64,000 bases of DNA from Charina bottae (taxonomy: Eukaryota; Chordata; Lepidosauria; Squamata; Charinaidae), in the NCBI GenBank assembly GCA_023362775.1, contig JALMGJ010000002.1:74377414-74441413 (forward strand). The letters run 5' to 3'. The notes under the pieces are model-generated. The model ran no database searches and had not been told where the DNA came from. It saw nothing but the letters and a program-made list of their open reading frames with translations. Positions 11,401 to 21,792 of this stretch are shown piece after piece. Numbering within the stretch: the stretch's first letter is position 1; the number at the start of each line of letters is the position of its first letter. A program made the translations under genes and the position numbers.

Positions 11401-13041
11401 TCAGAATATAATTATAACCCCTCCAGAAAATAATGTATTTTTCATGTGCATCCTGATATTTTTGAATAGCTACACATTTGTTTTCTGTCATTCTGATACC
11501 TTGAATGTTGTAGTTTCAAGGCACAGTTCAGCTTGCAATGTGGTAAAGGCTCAGAACTTTGGAAAGTATAGTGCTACCTAACTGTAAAAAAGTTATGCAA
11601 ATTTAGGGAAAATCCAATTCCTGAAAAATTTCTGCCATTTGATCCTTTTAATATTTACAAAATATGTCAATAATATAAAAATTGGCATACTGTATAATAA
11701 TACGTTATTTTGCAAACGTCCAACCAGCTGATGCATTCTAGAAAAGGAAACTCAAATTTTCTTTTGCTTTTCTCCTCAGAAACTTCATGTCTTTCTCTTC
11801 CAAGAAGTGCTGGTAATTACTCGGGCAACTCTCCATAATGAACAGCTCTGCTACCAAATATATCGACAGCCCATCCCTGTGAAGGATCTTATGCTGGAAG
11901 ACTTGCAAGACGGAGAGGTGCGATTGGGTGGATCCATACGTGGTGCGTTCAGCAACAATGAGAGAAGTAAGAATCAATTATTTATTTATTATTTAAATTT
12001 GTATCACCGCCCATCTCCTCCATACCTGGGGACTCTGGGCGGTTCACAACAAGAAGTTAAAAATATAAAATTACAACAATAATAATTTACATATAAAATC
12101 CAAACAGAAAGATGTTAATAATAAGGCGGGTTTCATGGCACCAGCCACTCCCAAGAGGAACTATTGGCATTCCCGTCCCAAGCCAGGCGGCAGAACCAGG
12201 TCTTCAAGTCTTTCCGGAAGGCCGGGAGCGAAGAAACTCGCCTCAGCTCCAGGGGCAAGGTATTCCAAAGGGCGGGTGCTACCGCAGAGAAGGCACGCCT
12301 CCTGGACCCCACTAGATGGAACTCTTTTGCCGATGGGATCTGTAGCATGCCATCTCTGCATGACCCAGTGGGGCGGGTCGATGTTCTGGGGATGAGACAG
12401 TCCCTCAGGTAACCTGGTCCCATGCCATTAGATTATTTCAGAACTCCATTTTCTTGTTTAAAGTTCTATCCATTTTACTGTTTTGTTAAGAAGCTATTTT
12501 GACACATCCTTCATGTAGGCTGGCATCTAGACTATCCCAGTTCTTAAATTATTAATAATATGTGCCATTGTTTTAAGTCCTTAGCATTTTGTGGAAAATG
12601 ACAAACCAAACACCAAAAGTTCTGAAAATTAGCACAGCATTTAAGTCACCTTCCAGAAAGCATTCCATATACTGATTAGGTTCCTTTCTTCCAGTTAAAA
12701 ACTACTTTAGAATCAGCTTCAAAAATGGATCGCAAAGCCAGTCCCACTCATTGCAAGCGAATGATACCTTCAATAAACAGCTGTGGCTGAACTCTATCCG
12801 GCAAGCCAAAGAACTGGTTTTGCGTGCCTCAGGTGAGAGTGAAGGCCTTGGTTTGGAAGGACCTGTCATAGCATCAAGTAGGAACAGCATATTACAGCAA
12901 GAATCCAAGTCTGAACAAATGGACCAGTCAGACAGTGGATCTAACTGTAGCATGGACACCAGCGAAATCAGCCTTGAGTGTGACCACATGGAAGAGACAG
13001 ATTCTTGGGAGAATGACAGAGAGTTAGAAAGCAATGTCTGA
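2297..13041 (+). CDS. ARHGEF3: ARHGEF3, Rho guanine nucleotide exchange factor 3 (3' part, 8 exons)
   Basis: Eight exons (2297-2467, 5913-5975, 6129-6225, 7035-7111, 7970-8227, 10408-10578, 11780-11966, 12695-13041) join in one frame to 456 residues plus stop. The protein is a Dbl-family exchange factor that loads GTP on RhoA and RhoB at the membrane/cytoskeleton; the mammalian protein (XPLN) is also reported to restrain mTORC2. The DH domain spans about residues 57-245 of this partial product, including CLESPFSRKLDLWNFLDIPR and LVKYPLLLREIL; the PH domain follows at about 265-385. The C-terminus is acidic and Ser-rich and ends ESNV, a PDZ-ligand-like tail. I chose ARHGEF3 over its paralogue NET1 because of SKLWSETFDVCVNQMLTSKE, the MDQSDSGS tail and the adjacent TASOR. 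The human protein is about 526 residues, so the N-terminal exon(s) lie upstream. All junctions are GT/AG and no internal stop was seen. Confidence 0.95.
2468..5912. other. ARHGEF3 intron
   Basis: About 3.4 kb of intron. It holds a short repeat near 4225-4285 (separate entry) and a polypyrimidine tract before the acceptor at 5911-5912. No exon or further mobile element was recognised. Confidence 0.6.
4225..4285 (+). repeat. Short interspersed repeat, also at 20288
   Basis: The core TGCCATCTAATGGTTG, followed by TTTGCAGCCCAGATACA, recurs with substitutions near 20288-20340; the first few bases also recur near 19411. Family unknown; perhaps a decayed LINE or SINE tail. Confidence 0.35.
5913..5975 (+). 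CDS. ARHGEF3: ARHGEF3 exon b (21 codons)
   Basis: Acceptor AAATTACAG and donor AAG/GTACTA. It encodes AIFELSQGEEDLIEDLKLAKK, the first DH helix. Confidence 0.93.
6129..6225 (+). CDS. ARHGEF3: ARHGEF3 exon c
   Basis: Acceptor TTCGCACAG and donor GAAG/GTATAA. It encodes AYHDPMLKLSIMSEQELN through LIPLHE and ends in phase 1. Confidence 0.93.
6433..6515 (-). mobile_element. L2/CR1-type LINE 3' tail
   Basis: An (ATTT)n run is followed by ACCGCTCCATCTCCCC and GGGGGACTCT, the reverse complement of the tail shared with 11977-12424 and 26480-26575. It is a short 5'-truncated copy. Confidence 0.6.
7035..7111 (+). CDS. ARHGEF3: ARHGEF3 exon d
   Basis: Acceptor TTTTCACCAG, phase 1 entry, donor TGG/GTATGT. 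It encodes DLLRRLKEIRKPDGSTE through HILVSW within the DH domain. Confidence 0.93.
7508..7641. mobile_element. hAT MITE palindrome
   Basis: A 134-bp near-perfect palindrome begins CAGTGTTTCTCA and ends TGAGAAACACTG. It is flanked by the 8-bp duplications TTCTAAAG (7500-7507) and TTCTAAGG (7642-7649). The 8-bp duplication and CAG-type ends identify a hAT non-autonomous element. Relatives lie at 10221-10306 and 24105-24210. Confidence 0.8.
7970..8227 (+). CDS. ARHGEF3: ARHGEF3 exon e (86 codons)
   Basis: Acceptor CTTCCTTAG and donor GCT/GTATGT. It encodes the conserved DH core, from LPFLNSYDTYCSNQ through QRCLESPFSRK to LEEA, with the helix that contacts Rho. Confidence 0.95.
8779..8802. repeat. 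(TG)n microsatellite
   Basis: About eleven uninterrupted TG units are preceded by a CT-rich tract. Confidence 0.9.
9524..9546 (-). mobile_element. Penelope family A tail remnant
   Basis: GATGAAGGTTCTCAGTCAT matches the end of the family A palindromes at 844, 28023 and 44503. The ribozyme arms are absent. Confidence 0.4.
9785..10095. mobile_element. mariner-type MITE (copy 1)
   Basis: A 311-bp non-coding element is flanked by TA on both sides. Its ends carry the ACTCCTCATTTAG / AAACGAGGACT inverted terminal motif. It shares ends and interior features (motifs such as TTAGCAACCATTT) with 25807-26180 and 55798-56168. TA duplication and no coding capacity point to a Tc1/mariner MITE. Confidence 0.7.
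10221..10306. mobile_element. hAT MITE, degenerate
   Basis: Begins CAGTTCTCAA and ends TTGAGAAACGCTG, with the GGGGAATTCTGGGA core of the 7508 family. No clear 8-bp duplication remains. Confidence 0.6.
10408..10578 (+). CDS. ARHGEF3: ARHGEF3 exon f (57 codons)
   Basis: Acceptor TTTTTTCCAG and donor GCG/GTAAGG. It encodes MNIVQGIVAEINKKTGES, the last DH helix, and CCHGELKNNRG, where the PH domain begins. Confidence 0.93.
10579..11779. other. ARHGEF3 intron
   Basis: No exon. Between 11180 and 11340 there are loosely repeated TTCCAA/ACACTTCTGGAATG words that look like an unassigned degenerate repeat. The remainder is AT-rich. Confidence 0.5.
11780..11966 (+). CDS. ARHGEF3: ARHGEF3 exon g
   Basis: Acceptor TTCTCCTCAG and donor GAGAGAA/GTAAGA, ending in phase 1. 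It encodes the PH-domain strands KLHVFLFQEVLVITR through EVRLGGSIRGAFSNNE. Confidence 0.94.
11977..12424 (-). mobile_element. L2/CR1-type LINE, 5'-truncated 3' end
   Basis: On the minus strand an open frame at 12423-12133 reads AFSAVAPALWNTLPLELR then FRKDLKTW, typical of the end of CR1/L2 reverse transcriptase ORFs. It is followed by a GGCGGTGATAC-type 3' UTR and a (TAAA)n-like tail near 11980. The 3' terminus lies about 10 bp from the exon g donor, so the insertion almost abuts a splice site. Confidence 0.75.
12695..13041 (+). CDS. ARHGEF3: ARHGEF3 last exon with stop
   Basis: Acceptor TTTCTTCCAG. It encodes the end of the PH domain (NYFRISFKNGSQSQSHSLQA), helix LNSIRQAKELVL and the acidic Ser-rich tail ending ESNV, with TGA at 13039-13041. 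Confidence 0.95.
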
Positions 13042-13870
13042 CAAAAGCTTCAAGAGGCTTTCAGTGTCTTATATGTACGTATTTGCATTCCATATGTGGA
13101 GCAAGAAGCACTTTTTAATATTTTTGTGACAATGTCAGCTCAATCGCTATTATATTTGTATCCGTTGACCATAATACTGTAACTGCCAGTATGTGTGATT
13201 TGGAACGTATGGCAACTATAGTCTTGTGATAGTCTGTAAATGTCTCAGTGGCTGAGACAGGTACTTGACCAATTATTTCACATGTCCTGTTGGTAGACAT
13301 GATTTCTAAACTACTGGTTTTAGACATATTATAGAGCAGGCATCCCTGTTTATAGAGTGCCCATATTTGATGTGTCATATGGCAGCTGAACACAAGTTGT
13401 CTGCATGGCATTTTTAGATTATCAAAGTCAGGAAGTTACAAAAGACATGGTTTCAAAAAGCCTGAAGTTACAACTGAGTTACATATCACACAATGATTTG
13501 ACTTGAACCATTAAGTTCATTACTTGCATGTGTGAATAAGCCATCACAAATGGAGTATTAAGACAGTGGAAGCTGTTTATAAAATAATGAGGAGTGAAGT
13601 GATGTCCAAACATTTATAAAGCAGTGCTGTATCTTAGGACAAACTAAAATATTAAGTCAGTGGGAATCTTAAAAAGAGCTTGATTTAAATTTTTAGGGTA
13701 AAACTTAAGATACACATGTTAACTTCTGGCTAATGCAACCAAGTAGGTCTTTTCTAAGTGCATGGATGCAAGCTAATTAATCATTTGAAAGATGGCGCTT
13801 TGTTAGTACTGAAAATCTAAAACTTTATATGATTGTGCTCTGAAATAAGCAGACCCAATTTTAATAAACA
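13042..13870 (+). other. ARHGEF3: ARHGEF3 3' UTR, candidate
   Basis: Non-coding sequence after the stop. The first good AATAAA hexamer is at 13863-13868. Further AATAAA words near 14820 and 15593 could serve a longer transcript. The true cleavage site cannot be decided from sequence. Confidence 0.5.
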
Positions 13871-16293
13871 TTAGAAGAGCATGGAAGCACCAAAAATGCC
13901 AGTTGAAATATTCTACTGAATTTGTTTAAATAGAATTGTATTCCTTTGTGTAGCCCTTTCTGTGGTAACATATCACTTTGTATATAAAATGGTGCTCTCA
14001 CCTTACATTTTTTTGGTTGGTTTTACATTTTAAAAATGAAAATTATATTCAAAGACCTGTCCTGGGAAAATCAGTTAAGTGAGCAGCAAATAAGCCTTCT
14101 CTCTCTCAGTTTCCATGATGGCTCATATCCCCTCGTCTCCATTGGCTAGTCTCATTTGTAGGTCCAGAAGGAGATGCCTGAGGGGGAGGGGCCACAAGCT
14201 CCACCGCTCTTGTACATGTGCTGTGACATCACGTGCACATACAATGGGGGCAAATCTTACAGCATGACACTGCTTTTTTCATTTTGGCAAAAGCATCAGA
14301 TCCTATGGCCACCTGTGAGGCTGGATAATTTTTATCTTGAGTTCTGTGTAAGAAACTTGTTTAATATGGTTCTCAGCATTAAGATTCAGAACATACATAA
14401 CATGCATCAGATATATAAGAAACACTTACCAACCTTGCAAAAATTGGGAATAGGGATCCCCACTAGAAAATTTTAGAAATGTCAGGTTTTTAAGATAATT
14501 CACTTTCATGCTTATAGTCTGTTTTATCAGGGTTTTAAATTGCTTAGCTAATTATGATGAAAATAAGACATGATTGCAAATTTAAAACCATGGTTTACAT
14601 TTTTTCTTCTAAGAGACCTGCCAACAGAGCTTTGCCTTATTTAGCACCAATCTGTATGATTCCATAATTCCCTGTTGTGAGAACTGTCTGTAGCACCCAC
14701 TGTTATTCTAGTAACTCAAAGGGTTCTGATTAACATCTCAGAAAAATGTTCAGCCATTCTTTCTACTATTAGCTTGAAGAACATTATAGATCAGTTTTGT
14801 CCAGCTAAAGTTGGGAAAATCAATAAACTGGTAATTTGAGTAAAAAATTAACTAAAATTTTGAACAAAAATAAATTCAATATTTCACTTATTTCTTATAA
14901 ATGGGCCTATAATACACAACCTAATGCACTGAAAATATCATTCATACCATTATTTTCTGTACAGTATAGACTCCAACCTCAGTACAAACAGTAATGTTGG
15001 CAAAATGTATACATCATACATTTTATGTTTACAGAAAAACTAGGGGAGTAAATAAGGTGTCAGTTTTTATTTTTACGTTTCACAATCTGTTACAGAAGTC
15101 ATTATGTTAAAATAATCAATATACAGTAGGTTATTTTACTTCTATTTTTTTAAAAAAAGTATTATTACCAATATCACTGTTAAGGACATTTCTGTATGTC
15201 TAGGATTAAAATATTATGATCATAATGTTTCGACCTTGTAATTTATTTAACTTGCTTCATTCTGGAAACTATTAGCCAATCAAGAGAAGCAGAATCAGTG
15301 AATTGTGGTTTAATGTGGTGTCCCAGACTGGGCCTGGAGTAATAGTTAGAGGAAGTAGAAAATACATTAAACTGCAATGTTACAAAACATCTGGGAATAA
15401 GTCCAATTGACACAGTGGGACTATTTCTCAGTAAATATACCAAGGATTGTGTGCTTAAGTTGTGAACTACTGAACTGACAAATACTTGCCAAAATGTTAG
15501 AAAAATTGTATGGTTTTCATTTATTAAAAAAACTGTATTAGTGATTAAATATTTTTGCATAATAACCTTACACTGTTCTCAAAGCATTTCAAATAAATTA
15601 CACTGAATTATGTTGCATATCTCCATGTTTAATTGGGGAAGCCAGAATATCTCTTACTTCAAAGTATTGTTAATTTTATACTTTATCCAAGCTAAATTGA
15701 AGGTATCTTACTGATGCTCAAAATGGATTTACGAAGGATTTGAGATGTGACATCTATAGAGTAAACTTTATCAATTTTTAAAAAATAAAATTTAAGCTGT
15801 CTGCTGTATCTGAACAGAAACAAGTACCTGTAATTGATGAGATACAGGATCAAAATGTATACACCCTTAAAAATCTGACTGTAGGAGTTGATTTGGGATT
15901 TTTTTTTAAAGGGAAGCAAATATCAATTATGTACTAGCAAATACAATCTGATGTCCAACCCTTTTTAATCATTCTTTGAGAGGTCCAATAGACACAAAAT
16001 AATATTTTCTGATCAATTAATTTCATTTTTAAGTCATAAATATGTTTTATATTTCTTCAAACCTGGACTCACTATTTTCCATGACTGAATATTCCATTTC
16101 TTCATTCCACAGTTAGATATGTAACCAATGCTAACCTTCATTCTGTTTTTTAAATTCCTTATAAATTGAATTGTTGGTTTTGCTTCAAGTGCTACATCTC
16201 TTAAAGATGCTAGTATTGCAGGAACCTTGGAGGCTGCTAAAGCATCTGGGCCATACTGTTTAGTCAATACAAGTGCCTAGTGGATGATGTAGA
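13871..16293. other. Intergenic or long 3' UTR, nothing identified
   Basis: AT-rich sequence with no exon-like frame, RNA gene or mobile-element terminus recognised. Confidence 0.5.
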
Positions 16294-16295
16294 TA

Positions 16296-17915
16296 CAGTG
16301 CATTCAGAAAGTATTCAGACCCCCTTCACTTTTTTCAATTTTGTTACGTTGCAGCCTGATACTACAATCGTTCAAACTCATGTTTTGTCACAGTAATCTA
16401 CACTCAGTACCCCATAATGACAAAGTAAAAACAGAATTTCAGAAATGTCTGTAAATTTATCAAAAAGGAGAAACTAAAATACTACATGTATGTAAGTATT
16501 CAGACCCTTTACACAGTACTTTGTTGAAGCACCTTTGGCAGCAATTACAGCCTCGAGTCTTTTTCGGTATGACGCGACAAGCTTTGCACACCTGGATTGG
16601 GGGATTTTCTGCCATTCTTCTTTGCAAATCCTCTCAAGCTCAATCAGGTTGGATGGGGACTGTCGATGGACAGCCATTTTCAGGTCTCTCCAGAGATGTT
16701 CAATAGGGTTCAAGACAGGGCTCTGGCTGGGCCACTCTAGGACATTCACAGAGTTGTCCCTAAGCCATTCCTGTGTTGTCTTGGCTGTGTGCTTAGGATC
16801 GTTGTCATGTTGGAAGGTGAACCTTCGGCCCAGTCTGAGGTCCTGAGCGCTGTGGGACAGGTTTTCATTGAGGATATCTCTGCTCCATTCAGCTTTCCCT
16901 CAACCCTGACCAGTCTCCCAGTCCCTGCTGCTGAAAAACACCCCCACAGCATGATGCTGCCACCATGCTTCACTGTTGGGATGGTACTGGGCAGGTGATG
17001 AGCAGTGCCTGGTTTCCTCCAGACATAACATTTAGAACTGAGGCCAAACAGTTCAATCTTGGTTTCATCAGACCAGAGAATCTTGTTCCTCACAGTCTGA
17101 GAGTCCTTCGGCTGCTTTTTTGCAAACTCCAAGCGGGCTTTCATGTGTTTTGCCCTGAGGAGAGGCTTCCGTCAAGCCACTGTGCTTATGGCCCAGATCG
17201 GTGGAGGGCTGCAGTGATGGCTGTCCTTCTGGAACTTTGTCCAATCTCCACACAGGCTCTCTGGAGCTCAGAGTGACCATCGGGTTCTTGGTCACCTCTC
17301 TTACTAAGGCTCTTCTCCCCTGATTGCTCAGTTTGGCCGGGCGACCAGGTCTTGGAAGGGTCCTGGTTGTGCCAAACTCCTACCATTTGATAATTATGGA
17401 GGCCACTGTGCTCTTGGGAACCTTCAGTGCAGCAGAATTTTTTTTGTAGCCATCCCCAGATCTGTGCCTTGCAATAATCCTGTCTCTGAGCTCTGCAGGA
17501 AGTTCCTTTGACCTCATGGCTTTTGCTCTGATACAGTATGCATTGTCCGCTGTGAGGCCTTCTATAGAGAGGTGTGTGCCTTTCCAAATCATGTCCAATC
17601 AATTTAATTTACCACAGGTGGACTCCAATCAAGGTGTAGGAACAGCTCAGCAGTGATCAAGAGAAATGGGAGGCACCTGAGCTAAATTTCAAGTGTTGTT
17701 GCAAAGGGTCTGAATACTTACGTACATGTGGTATTTCAGTTTCTCCTTTTTGATAAATTTACAGACATTTCTGAAATTCTGTTTTCACTGTCATTATGGG
17801 GTACTGAGTGTAGATTACTGAGGCAAAACATGAATTTGAACGATTGTAGTATCAGGCTGCAACGTAACAAAATTGAAAAAAGTGAAGGGGGTCTGAATAC
17901 TTTCCGAATGCACTG
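16296..17915 (-). mobile_element. Tc1-type transposon, decayed (fish-like CAGTGCATTC family)
   Basis: A 1620-bp element sits between TA dinucleotides at 16294-16295 and 17916-17917. Inverted repeats of about 210 bp begin CAGTGCATTC and differ at roughly eight or nine positions by eye. Transposase pieces lie on the minus strand: a helix-turn-helix near 17517-17380 (starting MRSKELPAELRD), the first Asp motif [13 protein letters not shown] near 17060, and the Glu motif LNPIEHLW near 16690. The middle Asp motif is displaced into another frame and several frameshifts separate the pieces, so it is inactive. The termini recall Tc1-like elements widespread in fishes. Confidence 0.9.
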
Positions 17916-18384
17916 TACAGTATATCATATTCAGAACAATCTTTTAAAGCCTTTAAAACAACCATTATAAAACAACTGATTTATAGTATTTATTCATTGT
18001 TTTCCCCAGATGTTCCAATAGAAAATGTTTTCTGCTATATTCAAATGTGGGTTATTTCACAATGCAAATTTCTCATATAACTTTGGATCAAAACATAACC
18101 ACTTTGTGTCATCTGCAAATCTGATTAGCATTCCATCTACTTCATCCATTTCATGAATAAAAATATTGAACAGTACTTAGGGATGATCCCTGTGGCATCC
18201 CATTTAATTCCAATCTCTGGTTTGACAAGGAACCATTGAAGAGCGCTTTCTGAATACAATTATGAAATGGATATATCCACTTAATTCTAATAATAGACAA
18301 TAACAGTAACAAACTAATAACAAACTAAATAACAATAACTAATAACAAACTAAATAACTCTTAGTTTGTGTCACTCATATTCAA
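17916..18384. other. Intergenic, nothing identified
   Basis: AT-rich sequence with an AACTAATAACAAACTAAATAA simple repeat near 18310-18355. Confidence 0.4.
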
Positions 18385-18520
18385 GGTAGGCAGGTGAAGC
18401 GTTAGGGGGTCTTTGCCCAAGGACCCCTACTGGTAAGGTAGATGATAGCCAGGATTCAAACCCCGGTTTCCCTCATTAAAGGCAGCATTCTAACCACTAC
18501 ACTATCCAGCTGCTCAATAT
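18385..18520 (-). mobile_element. tRNA-derived SINE
   Basis: Read on the minus strand, the sequence has an A-box-like TAGTGTAGTGGTTAGAA and a B-box-like GGGTTTGAATCC, followed by a body with CCTTGGGCAAAGACCCCC. The pol III boxes and lack of a tRNA fold over the whole length identify a SINE rather than a tRNA gene. Confidence 0.65.
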
Positions 18521-18545
18521 ATATTCAACCAAATTCCTTGCCAAC

Positions 18546-18642
18546 AAAATTGAAATAAAACTGCTAAAAGGAAAAAATAATATACCAAGAAAAAAATCAA
18601 AACAGTTATGAAAATCAAGATAATAATAATAGTAATAACAAT
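18546..18642 (+). repeat. Direct repeat, copy 1
   Basis: About 97 bp starting AAAATTGAAATAAAACTGC recur at 18950-19049 with few changes. Together with the spacer this is a local duplication about 400 bp apart. Origin unknown. Confidence 0.8.
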
Positions 18643-18949
18643 GCCCTAATTCTTCATCAGGAAGTATATGAGTTTCTTGCAAAAATAACTATTATATTCA
18701 ATTTGTTAAAAAAAATTTTTTTTGATAAACTCCTCAGGCCTTTAACATTGCATGAAAGAAATAATGATGACACTGTTTAAAATATTAGGTATCGTAGATA
18801 TAATGTAAAGACCCAATATGCCAGGCCAAGGCAAAAAAAGAAAAACAATCTGAAACAAGCTGTTGTATATTAAAAAATTAAAAAGTCCCTCAAATAAAAA
18901 TACAAAACCCCCACTGACTATGGAAAAGCACATAGCTGTAAAAAAGAAT

Positions 18950-19049
18950 AAAATTGAAATAAAACTGCTAAAAGGAAAAAATAATATACCAAGAAAAAAA
19001 TCAAAACAGTGATGAAAATCAAGATAATAACAATAGGAGTAATAACAAT
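18950..19049 (+). repeat. Direct repeat, copy 2
   Basis: Second copy of the 18546-18642 sequence, with a short insertion near its end. Both copies are A-rich and non-coding. Confidence 0.8.
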
Positions 19050-20287
19050 ATCCTAAGTCTACAAGGAACAACAGCAGAGAGTTATATAGGCTACAGATTT
19101 AGCCTTTCTTCCTGCTAAAGGGAAAAACTAGATTTGAGGAAAAGAAGTGCCTACTTGAGATTTGCAAAATTACTGGGAAGTAATCATATTTTGGCATCAG
19201 AAAGAATTTCAGATCTTACCTTCAAATATTTGGCAGCAACATCAGGATCATGACCTTCTCTTACTCCACCATCAAAAGAAGCAAAAAAATAATAGGGTAG
19301 ACAAAAAAGGCTGTATCTCTCTTATTATCTTGCTGTCCCACAAATTTGGGTTTAATTCAACCTATTATGAAAAAGTAACCTACACACCAAAGAGAATGCA
19401 GTGAAACCATTTAGACTATTACTGCCATCTGCTGGAACTGTTTTAAGAAAAGAAAAATTGTTTAGAAAGAATCTTAATTTCTATTAATTTTTAATATTCA
19501 GTAATTATTGCAGTCTAAAGGTCTGATTCCTACAGTTAATTTTTGTCTGCTCAAATACTTTAGGATCCAATATAGAATAGGAAATTCTAGAAAGAAAGAA
19601 AAAAGGACAGCGATTGGTCAAACCAGGTTAGGAATGGGATCAAGTTTTTATGGAAGAAGCCTAATTAACCAAAACGGAAATTGACACATTTCTACATTAT
19701 TGAACCAGGCTGTCTGTAATTAAATCTCTAGTTAGAATGTAATATATAGATTAATTGTATAAACCCTGATTATCCTGCATGATTGGTTCCCTGTAGACTT
19801 CTAAATGGTAACTAATAATTATTATTTGCTTATTTTGTCAAGTCCTGAAAGCTCTCATGAAACCAGATGACTTCTCTGCTTCTTTTTTTTCTTCCTTTCG
19901 GGAGAAGCAGATTCTTAGCTCTACTATTAAATGTAATAAGGCAACTGCACCAGATGATTAGTTTTGAGTCCCATGAAAGACACACTGTTAATTACATAAT
20001 GTGTGATTGATTATTGTTTGTGGGATTCATCTGTTTTATGGGCCTGATTAAGCTAGGCTAGGGGAATATGTCCATTTGCTGATGCTGTACCTTGGGCAGC
20101 CAAGTATCTTGAGCTAGCCTTTACTGAGAGTTGTGAATATATGAGTGTGGATAGATTAAATTATAAACAGAAATGTCCCTAAACATATAATTTCACATTT
20201 AATGTTATCACTTCTCAGTTAGTGGTAACTAGGGCTACAAAAATCCAATCTACTATCTGTAGATGGTAGCAAAGAGATAGAGACCTC
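19050..20287. other. Intergenic, nothing identified
   Basis: No coding, RNA or mobile-element signal that I could support. Confidence 0.4.
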
Positions 20288-20340
20288 TTTCCTGCCATCT
20301 AGTGGTCACCAGGCACTTTGCAGGCCAGATACAATAGCCC
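20288..20340 (+). repeat. Short interspersed repeat, second copy
   Basis: CTGCCATCTAGTGGTCACC followed by TTTGCAGGCCAGATACA matches the 4225-4285 repeat. Confidence 0.35.
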
Positions 20341-20354
20341 TAATTAGAACCATT

Positions 20355-20391
20355 CTAAGAGTCGGAAGCGACTGAACGAATAAACAACAAA
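20355..20391 (+). mobile_element. Bov-B 3' tail fragment
   Basis: GAGTCGGAAGCGACTGAACG plus an AATAAACAACA tail is the Bov-B 3' end seen in full near 62996. Confidence 0.6.
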
Positions 20392-20511
20392 AAAGTGAAT
20401 ATGTGAAAATTTTGGTTTGTAAGGGTATTCGTGAGGTATTTTAAGTAATATTGGTTCAGTTTCATCTATCTACAAGCTGCTGTTAATTTTGATATATATT
20501 ACCAACCTTAG

Positions 20512-20610
20512 ATTGCAGCACCTGGCTGACTTGTGAGCATTTGGAAGCTAAGCAAGATCAGACCTAGTTAATATTTTGATGGGAGATTATAGGCTAAACT
20601 GAGATTTCTC
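20512..20610 (+). pseudogene. 5S rRNA-like sequence (pseudogene or 5S-derived SINE)
   Basis: GAAGCTAAGCAAGATCAGAC, then CCTAGTTAATATTTTGATGG and GAGAT, follow the 5S rRNA internal promoter region. Over 44 bases about 35 match the vertebrate 5S consensus as recalled, and nearly all differences are transitions, as expected of CpG and deamination decay. The 5' and 3' thirds match poorly, so it is not a functional 5S gene. Confidence 0.65.
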
Positions 20611-21495
20611 TGGATACTGTCTAAGGAAGAATCACTTCAGGCAATGAACACAGGAATTGCATTGCCACTGGTGTCTGTCTGTCTGTCTATTGATATATAC
20701 CATATATAATGGTATATGTGGTTTTCCTCAAAAGCTTTTGATGATTATTTAGTGGTTCATCGAAAAGAAAAATCTGGGAATCATTGCACTAAATCATTGT
20801 TTGCTTACTCATGATTTGCTGAATTAATCTCAACTGAGTTCATACAACATACTAAACCAAAATCAAATCCATTTTGGCTAGGCATGAATCCAGCTAATGA
20901 TTAGCACAGATAGAATTGTCACAATGAATATTGTATTGTATTGCAGCAAGAACAAAGGTGGAACCTTAAAAAACAAATAAAGTTATGGTATAAGGTATTA
21001 TATAGTATAATCTGTTTCATCAAATCTAGAGGAAATTATCTTAAACAACAGCAAATATCTACTTATGGTTTCAGGAAGTTTGGGAGAAAATATTAAGAGC
21101 AGAATAAAAATAAACACAGCAGAAATGGACACTGAGAATTGCCTATTTTCTGAACAATGTCCATAATGGCCTAGTTTGTATATAACGTTAAGCCACAATT
21201 GATCTTCAGGAAGTCTAAAGAAGATTACAGAGTATTTGGAGACAACACATTATGAAATTTATAACAAAATAATTACTCATCAAGCCAATTACAGAAGATT
21301 AAATAAAATAAATACAGAAGATAAAATTGAATAAATACTTATAACTAGATGATTTTTCTGCAATATAGTTGAAGACTTTCAAAAGGATGTTGATGGAACA
21401 ATTAACACAGGTAATAAATGAGATAAAATGATGTCAAGCATTTCCTCCTTTGTGGAAGGAGACTTTTATATCCTTGATGTATAAGGAGGGGAATG
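20611..21495. other. Intergenic, nothing identified
   Basis: A (GTCT)n-like run near 20670-20690 is the only simple repeat; the rest is AT-rich and unassigned. Confidence 0.4.
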
Positions 21496-21654
21496 ACCTA
21501 ACCCAAGGGTCGGAAATGGCGGCTCGCGAGCCAGATGCGGCTCTTTGGCCCCTTGAGTGTGGCTCTTCCGCAGCTGAACTCACCCCCGCCCCTTCCACGT
21601 GATTGGCCCCCGCCCGCAAACCCCGCCCCCTGGCTCTCGCACTGAGCGAGGCCC

Positions 21655-21792
21655 GGCGCGGCAGGGAGGCGCTGCTGGCCCGGGACGCGGCGCTGTCGGA
21701 GGCGGCACAGGAGCGGCTGCAGGGGCTGCCACGGCTGGAGATGGCGCTGCTCCGCAGCATCCAGGTGCTGGGCGAGGGCGCGGGCCCGGGAC
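21655..21792 (+). pseudogene. Captured segment X, exon-like, unidentified
   Basis: Frame reads EALLARDAALSEAAQERLQ, then LEMALL..IQ, a coiled-coil-like helix ending at CAG/GTGCTG, a possible donor. The parent gene is not recognised. An inverted copy at 22148-22284 is about 93 percent identical by eye, with changes that keep the frame open. Confidence 0.4.

Noticed and set aside
2297..13041. Assignment of the first gene to NET1
   Set aside because: NET1 has a different linker before DH and a different C-terminal tail; the sequence here follows ARHGEF3, and the neighbour is TASOR, not TASOR2.
16034..16267. 77-codon minus-strand frame next to the Tc1
   Set aside because: No recognisable motif and no expression signal; length is unremarkable in this composition.
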